From NCBI GenBank assembly GCA_045654645.1, contig JAZONR010000010.1:1-23404 (forward strand): a DNA stretch of 23,404 nucleotides, written 5' to 3'. This DNA is from HGM04593 sp045654645 (GTDB lineage Bacteria > Bacteroidota > Bacteroidia > Bacteroidales > Bacteroidaceae). The notes below the pieces were generated by a model. That model searched no databases, was not told the origin of the DNA, and saw only the letters and a list, made by a program, of their open reading frames with translations. A program made the translations under genes and the position numbers. Of the stretch, positions 1-7,782 are shown one piece after another; positions within the stretch are counted from its first letter, which is position 1, and every line of letters begins with the position of its first letter.

Positions 1-81
1 GAACCTGCTTTCGCTCGGCATAGCATCAAGTAAACTTGTGCTCTGCGCTCGCTTACTCGCAGCTTTGTCTAAAATTTATTT
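1..81. other. Intergenic 3' flank of the secreted-protein gene
   Basis: Non-coding sequence beyond the stop codon of the leftward secreted-protein gene. It holds a small inverted repeat, CAAGT at 27-31 and ACTTG at 34-38, and GAGCGAG-type sequence on the minus strand. Similar GAGCGAG sequence recurs before 16500. I see no clear terminator with a U tract and no gene. It may be part of a short intergenic repeat, but the window cuts it off. Confidence 0.35.
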
Positions 82-1869
82 TTAGCGTACTACGCGCTTT
101 ACACCGTTGATGATGTAGATGCCGGGAGCGCTGATTGTCTCAACCTTGCGGCCGGTAAGGTCATAGATAGCTTTCACCTCGTTCTCAACCTCTACATTCT
201 CAACACCTGTTGTGCCGTTCCAGTTGAAGCCATAGAAAGCAGCTGTGAGGCTTGCACCCTCTGCAACGGGCAAGTAGGCCTTGTTGGCGTTGTTCTTGAA
301 GTGTGTATTGCCGGCCTCACCTGTTGCATTCTTGTTCAACTCTGCGGCATATAGACCAATACCCTCTTTACCGTTTGCGAGAACATAAGCTGCACCCTCA
401 ACATAGGTGTCGGTTGTTGTACCACGAAGTTTGTTAGCCTCAATAGCTGCAACGTCTGCGCCGTTGATACCAATCTCAAACTCAGTGTTCTCATCAACAT
501 TTGCCGCCAACACAACACCTGTGTTTGCAGGAACTATGCCATTGGGAACCTCGTTGAGTGTTACATAGCCACTCTCTATTGTGTTGATGCTGTATGCAGT
601 AACGCCCTCGGGCATCACAAGGGGAGCATCGAAATAGAATGTTGCATAGTCTACATCACCTGTATTCTTGATAGTGATGTTTACATTCTCATCAAAACCT
701 TTAAGTTCGCAAATCTGGTAGAATGTTACAGTACCCTTTCTTGTAGTTGTATATTCTACAGCTTGTGCCGAGTGTGTATAAGCGCCAAGGGTCAACCAGC
801 AAGTTTCGTCCTTATTCGTAGCTACAAAGCGGACATAATAGTCCGTACCCGGGTCTCCGTTTATGCCGTCTCTGTTGCACTGCAAATGACCTGTTCCGTC
901 TGTTGATGGTTTTACTGCCTCAAAAACAACTGCGTTATCTGTTGTTTCCGCGAAGTTCCCGGGTGCATCTTTTTGCATATATCCGTTTTCGAGCTTTTTC
1001 AAATAGAATTTACCATCCTCGTCTGTCGGCTCCCAAACAAACACAGCAGACTGATTGAACAGTTCAACAGAGGTGTTAGTCTGCCCTGAAACGTAGTTAA
1101 AATAATACCTATTAGAATTTGCTATACCCTTAATTGCTATGTATGTAGGCTCTTTCTTTGCCATAAGCTCAGCAGCAGTAAGGTTCTTGCCGGTGAGGTG
1201 ATAGAAAGCAGCAACCGGGGTAGGCTCTGACTCTTCTTTAATTGTCAAACCATCGATGCTGATAGAAGTAAGTCCATAGAAACAACCTTGACCGCCATCG
1301 GTATATATCTGCACTTTAATTACAAGATTGCCATTGGCTGTGCCCTCAACGGTGAATGTGTGGTTTGTGGGTGCTCCATTACAATGACTGTCATCACAAA
1401 TACTTTTTAAGGCAGGTTCTGTATATGTCATATTGTCGCCATCAGAGCCATAACCTATAATAAAATTACGGTTACGATTGGTGTTCATTGGCTGAAATTG
1501 ACCATTGCTATTGACGGCTACACCGCTAACTGTAATTCCTGTAAATGTACAATTACCTAAACCGCTTATTGTAAGTATGTAGCAGTTTGGGTCTCCCTGT
1601 GTAGCTGCAGTAGTGTTTCTGTTTATAGCCAAAACAGAATTACAGAACTCTTCTGATTTATTAGTATCAGCTCCTCTGTTCTGAACAGGTAAATAACCAT
1701 CTGGGGAAATTGTAATACTTGCAGTAATGTCATTATTAATAGAACCATCAAGAGTTGAGGTAATAATTGGATTCCCATTATTGCGGTCAAATGTGAATTC
1801 CAATTTGCTCTGCGCCATTGCAGCCACAGTAAAGAGCATACTGCAAACAAAAAGTAGAATTTTTTTCAT
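82..1869 (-). CDS. Secreted protein with C-terminal type IX secretion-like sorting tag, unknown function
   Basis: This 595-residue protein starts with a clear signal peptide (MKKILLFVCSMLFTVAAMA, then Gln20 as likely mature end). The C-terminal 44 residues (about 552-595) contain the pattern IYDLTGRKV...PGIYIINGVK, which matches the type A sorting tag of the type IX secretion system as I know it, so the protein is probably exported across the outer membrane and anchored or released. The block PANTGVVL...YVLANG...NKAYLPV just before the tag is, from memory, common in Bacteroidales surface proteins. Residues 21-212 form a Cys- and Gly-rich beta-type domain, and about 218-385 looks like a second beta-rich, possibly carbohydrate-binding module; both assignments are inference. 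No catalytic motif was recognised. It stands alone with its own promoter and lies downstream of ruvC on the same strand. Confidence 0.85.
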   Translation of the reverse strand: MKKILLFVCSMLFTVAAMAQSKLEFTFDRNNGNPIITSTLDGSINNDITASITISPDGYLPVQNRGADTNKSEEFCNSVLAINRNTTAATQGDPNCYILTISGLGNCTFTGITVSGVAVNSNGQFQPMNTNRNRNFIIGYGSDGDNMTYTEPALKSICDDSHCNGAPTNHTFTVEGTANGNLVIKVQIYTDGGQGCFYGLTSISIDGLTIKEESEPTPVAAFYHLTGKNLTAAELMAKKEPTYIAIKGIANSNRYYFNYVSGQTNTSVELFNQSAVFVWEPTDEDGKFYLKKLENGYMQKDAPGNFAETTDNAVVFEAVKPSTDGTGHLQCNRDGINGDPGTDYYVRFVATNKDETCWLTLGAYTHSAQAVEYTTTRKGTVTFYQICELKGFDENVNITIKNTGDVDYATFYFDAPLVMPEGVTAYSINTIESGYVTLNEVPNGIVPANTGVVLAANVDENTEFEIGINGADVAAIEANKLRGTTTDTYVEGAAYVLANGKEGIGLYAAELNKNATGEAGNTHFKNNANKAYLPVAEGASLTAAFYGFNWNGTTGVENVEVENEVKAIYDLTGRKVETISAPGIYIINGVKRVVR

Positions 1870-1935
1870 AATTTATTGATTTTATTGTTTTTGCATTGTT
1901 GGAGGTGCTATTTCACACACCGCCCCATTTTTTTG

Positions 1936-1943
1936 CAAAAATA
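1936..1943 (-). promoter_or_regulatory. Candidate -7 box of the secreted-protein gene
   Basis: On the minus strand this reads TATTTTTG, an exact TAnnTTTG match (the Bacteroidetes -7 consensus), about 67 bp before the start codon. No TTTG lies 19-21 bp further upstream; that position is taken by a run of nine G on this strand (1963-1971). Only half of the promoter is therefore supported. Confidence 0.4.
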
Positions 1944-1962
1944 GATACAAATCAACAAATTA

Positions 1963-1971
1963 CCCCCCCCC
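1963..1971. repeat. Nine-base C/G homopolymer tract
   Basis: Nine consecutive C on the + strand sit 19 bp upstream of the -7 box of the leftward secreted-protein gene, where the -33 element should be. Homopolymers of this length can change length during replication. It could equally be a place where read length was called wrongly. Confidence 0.8.
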
Positions 1972-2009
1972 GATTGTTAATTTATGTTAAAGCCATTATT
2001 TAGTGAATT

Positions 2010-2579
2010 TTATTTCACTTTTCCGGGGTTTTTGGCAACAAAATCGGCCCAGGAGCTATACTTTTTCTCATTCACAGGGCTGTTGCGCTGTATAAAATGA
2101 CAGAAGGCTGCACCAAGGGCATCGGTAGCATCCATAAAATGGGGCATCTCGGAATCGGAGATATTGAGCATACGGCGCAGCATATCGGCCACCTGTTCCT
2201 TGGAAGAGGAGCCGTTGCCGGTGATGGCAAGTTTTATTTTCATTGGGGCATACTCGTGAATGGGCACCTGACGGCTTATGGCTGCGGCTATGGCAACACC
2301 TTGCGCCCTGCCAAGCTTTAACATACTCTGCACATTCTTGCCGAAAAACGGGGCTTCAATGGCAAGTTCGTCGGGAAGATAGGAGTTTATGAGCCCCTGC
2401 ACACGCACAAATATCTCACCAAGCTTCATATACATATCCTTGCACTTGCGCATATCGATGACTCCCATAGCAACAAGCTTGGCACGGTTGCCATTAACTC
2501 CAAGGAAGGCATAACCCATTATATTGGTACCGGGGTCAATGCCCATTATCACCCTGTCATATTGCGATGTTATTGCCAT
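2010..2579 (-). CDS. ruvC: Holliday junction endonuclease RuvC
   Basis: RuvC is the homodimeric nuclease that cuts Holliday junctions together with RuvAB during recombination and fork repair. The 189-residue length fits the family. The RNase H-like active site is visible: Asp15 in GIDPGTNIMGYA, Glu75 in LAIEAPFFGKN, and Asp150/Asp153 in HFMDATDALG. The KLGRAQGVA stretch (88-95) is also typical. The C-terminal extension after about residue 165 is Lys-rich and not catalytic. Its start codon lies one base after the stop of the upstream phosphatase gene (TGA-T-ATG), so translation is probably coupled. RuvA and RuvB are not in this window. Confidence 0.95.
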   Translation of the reverse strand: MAITSQYDRVIMGIDPGTNIMGYAFLGVNGNRAKLVAMGVIDMRKCKDMYMKLGEIFVRVQGLINSYLPDELAIEAPFFGKNVQSMLKLGRAQGVAIAAAISRQVPIHEYAPMKIKLAITGNGSSSKEQVADMLRRMLNISDSEMPHFMDATDALGAAFCHFIQRNSPVNEKKYSSWADFVAKNPGKVK

Positions 2580-2580
2580 A

Positions 2581-3051
2581 TCAGTATCCCAAATGCTTCA
2601 TAAGGGCCTTGCAGCCGGTGAGTATCTCGTTGTAGGTCTTGTTGAAATTGCCGTGATACCAAGGGTCAGAAATATCGGCGCCAATGCCGGGCGCGGGCTC
2701 AGGAGCTGCAAAATCGAGGAGTTTCCACACCTTGTTTTCGCAGTCGCAGGCAATGAGACGCATAAGATTGCGTCTATTATAGTCCTCCATAACAATTACA
2801 AGGTCAAAATCATTGTAGTGAGCAACGGAGAACTGCTTTGCACGATGCCCGTCGCAGGCAATGCCGTGCACAGAGAGTGTTGCCGCTGCGGGTGGATAGA
2901 TGCCGTTGCCAATCTCCTCGCGGCTGGTAGCCGAGGACTCTATGTGCACCTCACCGGCCACACCGGCCTCTTCTACAAGCGACTTCATAACAAATTCTGC
3001 CATTGGGGAACGGCAGATGTTCCCGTGGCACACAAACATTATCTTCTTCAT
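2581..3051 (-). CDS. Low molecular weight protein-tyrosine phosphatase
   Basis: Arsenate-reductase-fold phosphatase that removes phosphate from tyrosine. At 156 residues it has the family length. The N-terminal P-loop is CHGNICRSP with nucleophile Cys8 and Arg14 (CX5R), and the general acid is Asp129 in the DPWYHG loop. It lies between cdd (60 bp upstream) and ruvC (1 bp downstream) on the same strand and probably shares their transcript. In capsule systems such an enzyme (Wzb) dephosphorylates the Wzc kinase. No such gene follows wzc within this window, so this is a candidate partner, but that is inference; it may act on other phosphoproteins. Confidence 0.93.
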   Translation of the reverse strand: MKKIMFVCHGNICRSPMAEFVMKSLVEEAGVAGEVHIESSATSREEIGNGIYPPAAATLSVHGIACDGHRAKQFSVAHYNDFDLVIVMEDYNRRNLMRLIACDCENKVWKLLDFAAPEPAPGIGADISDPWYHGNFNKTYNEILTGCKALMKHLGY

Positions 3052-3111
3052 TGAATATCTTTAAGCTGTATACAAAACTTAGCTTGGGACAAGAGTGATA
3101 GCAGGAGAGCA

Positions 3112-3594
3112 TCACTCGAGGAAGGCCGAATCGAACGAGAGCGGCAACAGCGCTTTTATGCCATCTTCAACAACATAGCACTCCTTGGCGCCATAGAGGA
3201 TTATGCGTATGGGGGTGTTGTAGCGTTTCTCGGTCTCGAGTATCACCTGACGGCAGGCACCACAGGGAGGAATGGGCACCTCGAGCTCGCCCTGGTCGGT
3301 GCGGGCAGCAATGGCAAGCACCTTCACAGCCTGCAAGGGATATTGCGAATTGGCCCAGAAGATTGTGGTGCGCTCGGCACACAGCCCCGAGGGATAGGCG
3401 GCATTCTCTTGGTTGGTGCCGGCAACTATGGTATCATCGGCAAGACGCACGGCTGCACCCACATTGAAATGGGAATATACAGCATAGCTGTTTGCTGTTG
3501 CACGACGCGCAGCATCAACTACCTCTCTGTCGGCCGGCGACAGCTCATCGACTGTGCAGACCTTCACTTTTGTCTCAATTGTCATCTCCTTCAT
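3112..3594 (-). CDS. cdd: Cytidine deaminase
   Basis: Zinc enzyme that converts cytidine and deoxycytidine to uridine and deoxyuridine in pyrimidine salvage. The 160-residue protein matches the short tetrameric class. The zinc site is visible as Cys72-Ala-Glu74 (CAE, with Glu74 the proton shuttle) and PPCGACR with Cys111 and Cys114. The substrate-binding FNVGAAV stretch is at 43-49. Two in-frame ATGs lie at the start; the first (3594) is chosen because it is preceded by AGAAGAG on the minus strand, while the second has the purine run directly against it. It is probably the first gene of a cdd-phosphatase-ruvC transcript and is divergent from the glucosaminidase gene. Confidence 0.93.
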   Translation of the reverse strand: MKEMTIETKVKVCTVDELSPADREVVDAARRATANSYAVYSHFNVGAAVRLADDTIVAGTNQENAAYPSGLCAERTTIFWANSQYPLQAVKVLAIAARTDQGELEVPIPPCGACRQVILETEKRYNTPIRIILYGAKECYVVEDGIKALLPLSFDSAFLE

Positions 3595-3661
3595 AGCTCT
3601 TCTTTTTAAATGGGCAAAACAGTTCCTTGTTACCTATTAAACAAACGGCACAAGGAATTTA

Positions 3662-3693
3662 TTTGCGCGAAAATAGCCAAATTCTTGCGCAAA
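3662..3693. promoter_or_regulatory. Inverted repeat between divergent cdd and glucosaminidase genes
   Basis: TTTGCGC (3662-3668) and GCGCAAA (3687-3693) form a perfect 7-bp inverted repeat separated by 18 bp. It lies in the 128-bp divergent gap, in a position where a dimeric regulator could act on one or both genes. No known operator was recognised. Confidence 0.35.
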
Positions 3694-3715
3694 AACAATT
3701 TATTCATTTATTTTG
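3685..3715 (+). promoter_or_regulatory. Candidate promoter of the glucosaminidase gene
   Basis: TTG (3685-3687), a 20-bp gap and TTATTTTG (3708-3715) fit the Bacteroidetes promoter with one mismatch in TAnnTTTG. The ATG follows only 8 bp after the -7 box, so the transcript would have almost no leader. That makes either a leaderless message or a wrong promoter assignment. Confidence 0.35.
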
Positions 3716-3722
3716 TGGCATT

Positions 3723-4655
3723 ATGAGAAATTTATGCACATTGCTGCTGGCTGCCACCCTTTTGCTCGGCGCCTGCAGCTCACTACAACAACAGGCGCCA
3801 CTGCCCAAGCCCAAGGATGTTTCAAAAGCCAAGAATGACAGCGAGAGATACTTGCTGACATACTACCCTATGGCCGTTGAGCAGATGGAGAAATATGGCA
3901 TCCCGGCAAGCATAACATTGGCACAAGGACTGCTTGAGAGCGGCGCCGGAAAGAGCAAACTGTCGGTGGAAGGAAACAACCATTTTGGCATTAAGGCCGA
4001 CAAGCGTTGGAAGGGGAAGACAATAACCTCGTTCGACAACGGCAATTGGCACAAGTTCCGCCGCTACAACGACCCCGCACAATCCTATGAAGACCACTCT
4101 AAGTTCCTCAGGGAGAACAGCCGCTACGACGCCCTGTTCAAACTGAAGAAGACCGACTACAAGGGGTGGGCCAAAGGGTTGAAGAAGGCCTATTATGCCG
4201 AAGACAGGCAGTATGACAGCAAGCTCATAGGGATTATAGAGAAGTATGGGTTGCACAAATTCGACCAATATACCGGGCGCGAGGCAAAGGCTGTCAAGAA
4301 GCAGAGCGCCGGAAGCAAAGAAATTCTGCGCTCCAACGGGCTGTTGTATGTTTTTGCCAACGAGGGGGACACATTCAAGTCGCTCAGCAAGGAGCTGAAC
4401 ATCTCCAAACGGAAGCTAAGGAAATATAACGACCTCTACAAGGAGTACCGTTTCAAGGAGGGCGATATCGTCTATCTTGAAAGAAAGAACAACAAGGCAA
4501 CCAAAGGCTACAACTTCCACACCACCAAGGAGGGCGAGAGCCTCTATCGCATCTCTCAGCTCTATGGCATAAAGCTGAAGAAGCTCTATGACTTGAACCC
4601 GCAATACAGAAGCTACACCAAGCTGAAGGTTGGCGACGTTGTGAGGCTTAGATAA
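3723..4655 (+). CDS. Lipoprotein N-acetylglucosaminidase with two LysM domains (GH73-like)
   Basis: Predicted peptidoglycan hydrolase of the FlgJ/GH73 glucosaminidase family. The frame is open further upstream, but the ATG at 3723 is chosen because it gives a lipoprotein signal (MRNLCTLLLAATLLLGAC, lipobox ending at Cys18). The resulting protein has 310 residues. The catalytic domain spans about 45-182, with the probable catalytic Glu72 in QGLLESGAGKS, followed by NNHFGIKAD and the YNDPAQSYEDH segment. Two LysM peptidoglycan-binding repeats follow, at about 205-254 (FANEGDTFKSLSKELN...) and 263-310 (HTTKEGESLYRISQLYGI...). It should be tethered by lipid in the periplasm and act in wall turnover or cell separation. 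The divIC/ftsB-like gene next to it fits a division context. Confidence 0.9.
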   Translation: MRNLCTLLLAATLLLGACSSLQQQAPLPKPKDVSKAKNDSERYLLTYYPMAVEQMEKYGIPASITLAQGLLESGAGKSKLSVEGNNHFGIKADKRWKGKTITSFDNGNWHKFRRYNDPAQSYEDHSKFLRENSRYDALFKLKKTDYKGWAKGLKKAYYAEDRQYDSKLIGIIEKYGLHKFDQYTGREAKAVKKQSAGSKEILRSNGLLYVFANEGDTFKSLSKELNISKRKLRKYNDLYKEYRFKEGDIVYLERKNNKATKGYNFHTTKEGESLYRISQLYGIKLKKLYDLNPQYRSYTKLKVGDVVRLR

Positions 4656-4692
4656 CACCTGCCTGAATCTTGCCCCATTTGCAGTGATTTAT

Positions 4693-4723
4693 TTTGAAAA
4701 GGCACCTTTTTTTAGTAACTTTG
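4693..4723 (+). promoter_or_regulatory. Promoter of the divIC-dnaX operon
   Basis: TTTG (4693-4696), exactly 19 bp, then TAACTTTG (4716-4723). This is a full match to the Bacteroidetes sigma consensus. It would start transcription near 4730, only about 16 bases before the ATG. Confidence 0.75.
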
Positions 4724-4745
4724 CCCAATACTAACCCCACCTCTT

Positions 4746-5054
4746 ATGCAACATAAAATTCTCGACAGGCTTAAGGCCGCGGCAAGCTGGATAAAAAATC
4801 ACAAATACATTTTTGTAACAATCGTATTCCTGGCAATAATCATCCTCATCGATGACAACAATATGATTAGCCACATCAAGAACCAGAAGACCATAAGCGA
4901 CCTCAACAGCGAGATAGAAGCAATGGAAGCAGACTCGGCAGCCATAGAGGCAAAGCTGAAGCTATATACCGACGGCGACCTATCCACCATTGAAGATGTC
5001 GCCCGCGAACAGGGGCTGCTGAAGGAGAATGAAGAGGTGTTCATAATTAAATAA
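4746..5054 (+). CDS. Septum formation initiator family protein (DivIC/FtsB-like)
   Basis: Small bitopic division protein of 102 residues, the usual length for this family. It has a short basic cytoplasmic start, one membrane helix at about 21-35 (YIFVTIVFLAIIILI) and a coiled coil at about 41-72 in the periplasm. It ends with the family pattern VAREQGLLKENEEVFIIK, which includes the conserved ARE and the final acidic-V-F. Relatives join FtsL and FtsQ to activate septal wall synthesis. It is the first gene after a strong promoter. The next gene starts one base after its stop, so the two are probably coupled. Confidence 0.85.
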   Translation: MQHKILDRLKAAASWIKNHKYIFVTIVFLAIIILIDDNNMISHIKNQKTISDLNSEIEAMEADSAAIEAKLKLYTDGDLSTIEDVAREQGLLKENEEVFIIK

Positions 5055-5055
5055 C

Positions 5056-5397
5056 GTGAAGAAGATTATCCCAATACTAAACTACACAGGCGCATTGGCC
5101 CTGCTCGCCGGCCTGGTGATGAGAATGTTGTGCCCCAACATCTATGCCCACGTATACATTGTTGGTGCAGTGCTCTTTTCAACAACGCAGTTTCTGTTGC
5201 GCCCGCGCGGCGGCAATGTGGTTATGAAGCGCCTAATTGCACAACAACTGCTGGCAGGAGTGCTATTCATTGGTGCAGGAGTGCTTATGTTCACGCACCA
5301 CAACAACGAATGGATTGCCATTGTGCTTTGCGGAGCGCTTGTTGAGCTCTATACCGTGTTCCGCATTTCGCACGAGTTGGAGAAAAAGAACAAATGA
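5056..5397 (+). CDS. Small four-helix membrane protein, unknown function
   Basis: 113 residues, starting at a GTG one base after the stop of the divIC-like gene. Four hydrophobic segments are visible at about 8-24, 31-47, 59-79 and 85-102, joined by short loops. An RPRGG loop follows the second segment, and the protein ends in a charged tail (ELEKKNK). I recognise no domain or catalytic motif. Its place between a division gene and dnaX, with tight spacing on both sides, says only that it is co-transcribed. The GTG start is the only plausible one that keeps the first helix. Confidence 0.75.
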   Translation: MKKIIPILNYTGALALLAGLVMRMLCPNIYAHVYIVGAVLFSTTQFLLRPRGGNVVMKRLIAQQLLAGVLFIGAGVLMFTHHNNEWIAIVLCGALVELYTVFRISHELEKKNK

Positions 5398-5444
5398 AAG
5401 CCGCGTAAGAGAGGACTTTATACTATATATATAAATAAGGAGAG

Positions 5445-7358
5445 ATGGAAAACTACATAGTTTCTGCAAGAAAATACCGCCCCGACACGTTTGAGACAGT
5501 TGTGTCGCAAAAGTCGCTCACCACAACACTTAAAAACGCCATACACAGCGGCAAGTTGGCACACGCCTACCTGTTTTGCGGCCCCCGCGGCGTGGGAAAG
5601 ACCACCTGCGCACGCATCTTCGCAAAGACAATAAACTGCACCAACCCCACCGAGAACGGCGAGCCCTGTAACCGGTGTGAGTCGTGCCAGTCGTTCAACG
5701 AGCAGCGCTCCTACTCAATATATGAGCTTGACGCCGCCAGCAACAACTCGGTAGAAGATATACGCTCGCTCAACGAGCAGGTGCGCATACCGCCACAGGT
5801 GGGCAAATACAAAGTATATATCATTGACGAGGTGCATATGCTCTCACAGGCAGCCTTCAACGCATTCCTAAAGACGCTTGAGGAGCCGCCTGCACACGCA
5901 ATATTCATTCTTGCAACAACAGAAAAGCACAAGATTATACCCACAATCCTTTCGCGCTGCCAAATCTATGATTTCAGCCGCATCGAGGTTGCCGACATAA
6001 TTGCTCACCTGCAAAACATTGCCACCAGAGAGGGTATAAACACCGAGCACGAGGCGCTGCGCATAATTGCACAGAAGTCGGACGGCTGTATGCGCGATGC
6101 TCTGTCGCTATTCGACCAGATGGCAAGCTTCACGCAAGGCGACCTCACATACGCCAAGGTAATCAGCAGCCTGAACGTGCTCGATTACGAGTACTACTTC
6201 AGGCTCACCGATTTTATTATAGAGGGAAAGACATCGCAGTCTCTTTTACTGTTCAACGATGTGCTGAACAGAGGTTTCGAGGGCAACATCTTCATTGAAG
6301 GAGCTGCATCGCACTTCAGGGACCTGCTTGTGAACAGCGATGATGCCACCGCGCAACTGTTTGAAGGCAGTGCCGAACTGCGCAACCGCTATGTTGAACA
6401 GGCAAAGCGCTGCACACCCAAGATGCTGTTTGGCGCCATAAAACTGTGCAGCAACTGCAGCCTCAACTACCGAACAAGCCGCAACAAGCGCCTTCACGTG
6501 GAGCTGACACTCATCGAACTGACACAGATGGGCGACAGCGACGGCGATGAGGGTGGGGGGCGCAGCCCCAAGATGCTAAAACCAATATTCAACAAGGCGC
6601 AACAAAATAGTGCCGCAACTGTTGCCGCACAACAGCCCACAGCGCAACGCGCACAGGTGATGCAGCAGGCTGCTCCACAGACACAGCAGCAGCCACAGGC
6701 GCAACACGCACAAACAGCACAGCAACAGCCCACAGTGCAACGCGCACAGCAAACGCAGCAAACTGCCCCACAGACACAGCAGCAGCCACAGGCGCAAGCC
6801 GCACCGGTGCTGCAAGGACGCCCTGCCGAATTAAGGAACAGCACCGGCGGCGGCACAAGCATTGGCAAAATGTTCCAGAGGTCGAGAGCGGCAGCCGAGA
6901 ACAGTGGCAGCAACACCCCTCCAACACTGCAAACAGGCCCTGTTGCAGCAACAGCGGGACAACAGACAGCCACCGCGCAGCAGGCTCAAAGAGTTGAAAT
7001 AACCAACGCTATGCTCTCGCAAGCGTGGACATCCTTTGCCCTGCAGCTCCCGGAAAATGAGAGAGCGCTGGCCGACAGAATGAAGATTATGCAACCAAGG
7101 CTTGAAGGAGAGAATTCCTTTACACTGTCGGTCGATAATCAGATGGCAGCCGATTTCTTCGCAAGCGAGGAGAAGCGTATATGTGAAGGGATAAGCAAGG
7201 AGCTGAAGTGCCCCGTGCTGAAGATGAAGATAACAGTGAATGAGGTTATCATCGAACGCCACGTAAGCGACAAGGGCAAGCAATTTGCGATGTTGGTTGA
7301 AAAAAACCCACTGATTGAAAAACTGAGAAAGGAACTCAACCTTGAATTGGCAAGATAA
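5445..7358 (+). CDS. dnaX: DNA polymerase III subunit gamma/tau
   Basis: AAA+ clamp-loader subunit that loads the sliding clamp and, in the long tau form, tethers the polymerase. The 637-residue protein shows Walker A GPRGVGKT (46-53), the zinc module with Cys65, Cys75, Cys78 and Cys81, Walker B IIDEVHML (126-133), sensor 1 ATTE (157-160) and the arginine-finger SRC (170-172). Residues about 385-515 are a low-complexity Gln/Ala/Pro-rich linker containing a 25-residue block repeated once. A folded C-terminal domain (about 525-637) resembles the tau tail. A good ribosome site AAGGAG (5437-5442) precedes the ATG. No internal slippery site for a short gamma form was seen. A hairpin follows the stop. 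Confidence 0.95.
   Translation: MENYIVSARKYRPDTFETVVSQKSLTTTLKNAIHSGKLAHAYLFCGPRGVGKTTCARIFAKTINCTNPTENGEPCNRCESCQSFNEQRSYSIYELDAASNNSVEDIRSLNEQVRIPPQVGKYKVYIIDEVHMLSQAAFNAFLKTLEEPPAHAIFILATTEKHKIIPTILSRCQIYDFSRIEVADIIAHLQNIATREGINTEHEALRIIAQKSDGCMRDALSLFDQMASFTQGDLTYAKVISSLNVLDYEYYFRLTDFIIEGKTSQSLLLFNDVLNRGFEGNIFIEGAASHFRDLLVNSDDATAQLFEGSAELRNRYVEQAKRCTPKMLFGAIKLCSNCSLNYRTSRNKRLHVELTLIELTQMGDSDGDEGGGRSPKMLKPIFNKAQQNSAATVAAQQPTAQRAQVMQQAAPQTQQQPQAQHAQTAQQQPTVQRAQQTQQTAPQTQQQPQAQAAPVLQGRPAELRNSTGGGTSIGKMFQRSRAAAENSGSNTPPTLQTGPVAATAGQQTATAQQAQRVEITNAMLSQAWTSFALQLPENERALADRMKIMQPRLEGENSFTLSVDNQMAADFFASEEKRICEGISKELKCPVLKMKITVNEVIIERHVSDKGKQFAMLVEKNPLIEKLRKELNLELAR
6630..6797 (+). repeat. In-frame tandem repeat in the dnaX linker
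   Basis: Two 75-bp copies, 6630-6704 and 6723-6797, lie 93 bp apart in the reading frame. They encode QQPTAQRAQVMQQ... and QQPTVQRAQQTQQ..., both ending APQTQQQPQAQ. The 93-bp period keeps the frame, so gain or loss of a unit would change only linker length. Confidence 0.85.
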
Positions 7359-7362
7359 CACA

Positions 7363-7398
7363 CAGCGAGGGCGACCCCAAAAAGGGTTGCCCTCGCTG
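7363..7398 (+). terminator. Terminator-like hairpin after dnaX
   Basis: CAGCGAGGGC (7363-7372) pairs perfectly with GCCCTCGCTG (7389-7398), and the inner GACCC/GGGTT adds five more pairs, one of them G-U, around a CAAAAA loop. The stem is very stable but is followed only by TTG rather than a long T run, so termination may be partial. Confidence 0.65.
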
Positions 7399-7753
7399 TT
7401 GAAAGATTGAATGAAAAGAGCTGTCTTCAGGCTTACAAAGCCCCAAAAGCGCAGCACACTATGCACAAGTGAGCATTTCGAGGCAAGCTCAATAACAAAA
7501 AGCCTTCATATATAAAAGTAAATCGCATTATTGCAGACAGAACACCATCGCACAGAACAGCGCGTACTCACCCGCCACAACAAACAATCAATGCGACCCC
7601 CATAAGCTACTACATCTTTCAATAAAAAACAAGAGAAAATGCCACTTTTATTAAGTGGAAAATGTGGTCTAAAAATTATTTTTAAATAAAAAAATTTATC
7701 AGCTTATATAGAATTGTTCTAAATAGTGCTCAAAAACGGATGCTAAACTTTGA

Positions 7754-7782
7754 GGGTTTTTCAAACCCCTGCCAGAGGGCAG
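7754..7782 (+). other. Two adjacent hairpins, possible structured RNA
   Basis: GGGTTT-TTC-AAACCC (7754-7768) is followed without a gap by CTGCC-AGAG-GGCAG (7769-7782). Directly adjacent perfect stems could stack in RNA. No promoter with a full consensus was found just upstream and no known RNA family was recognised. Confidence 0.4.

Noticed and set aside
3627..3722. Upstream start of the glucosaminidase at 3627
   Set aside because: It would put 32 residues before a textbook lipoprotein signal peptide and would cover the promoter region.
6494..6973. Cysteine-rich open frame of about 160 codons on the minus strand
   Set aside because: It is the antisense of the CAG/CAA/GCA-rich dnaX linker; the Cys and Ala codons are a by-product of that repeat, and dnaX is certain on the other strand.
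7300..7316. Slippery A-run in dnaX as a frameshift site for a gamma form
   Set aside because: The A run lies in the last 20 codons, far beyond where a short form would end, so it cannot give a gamma subunit.
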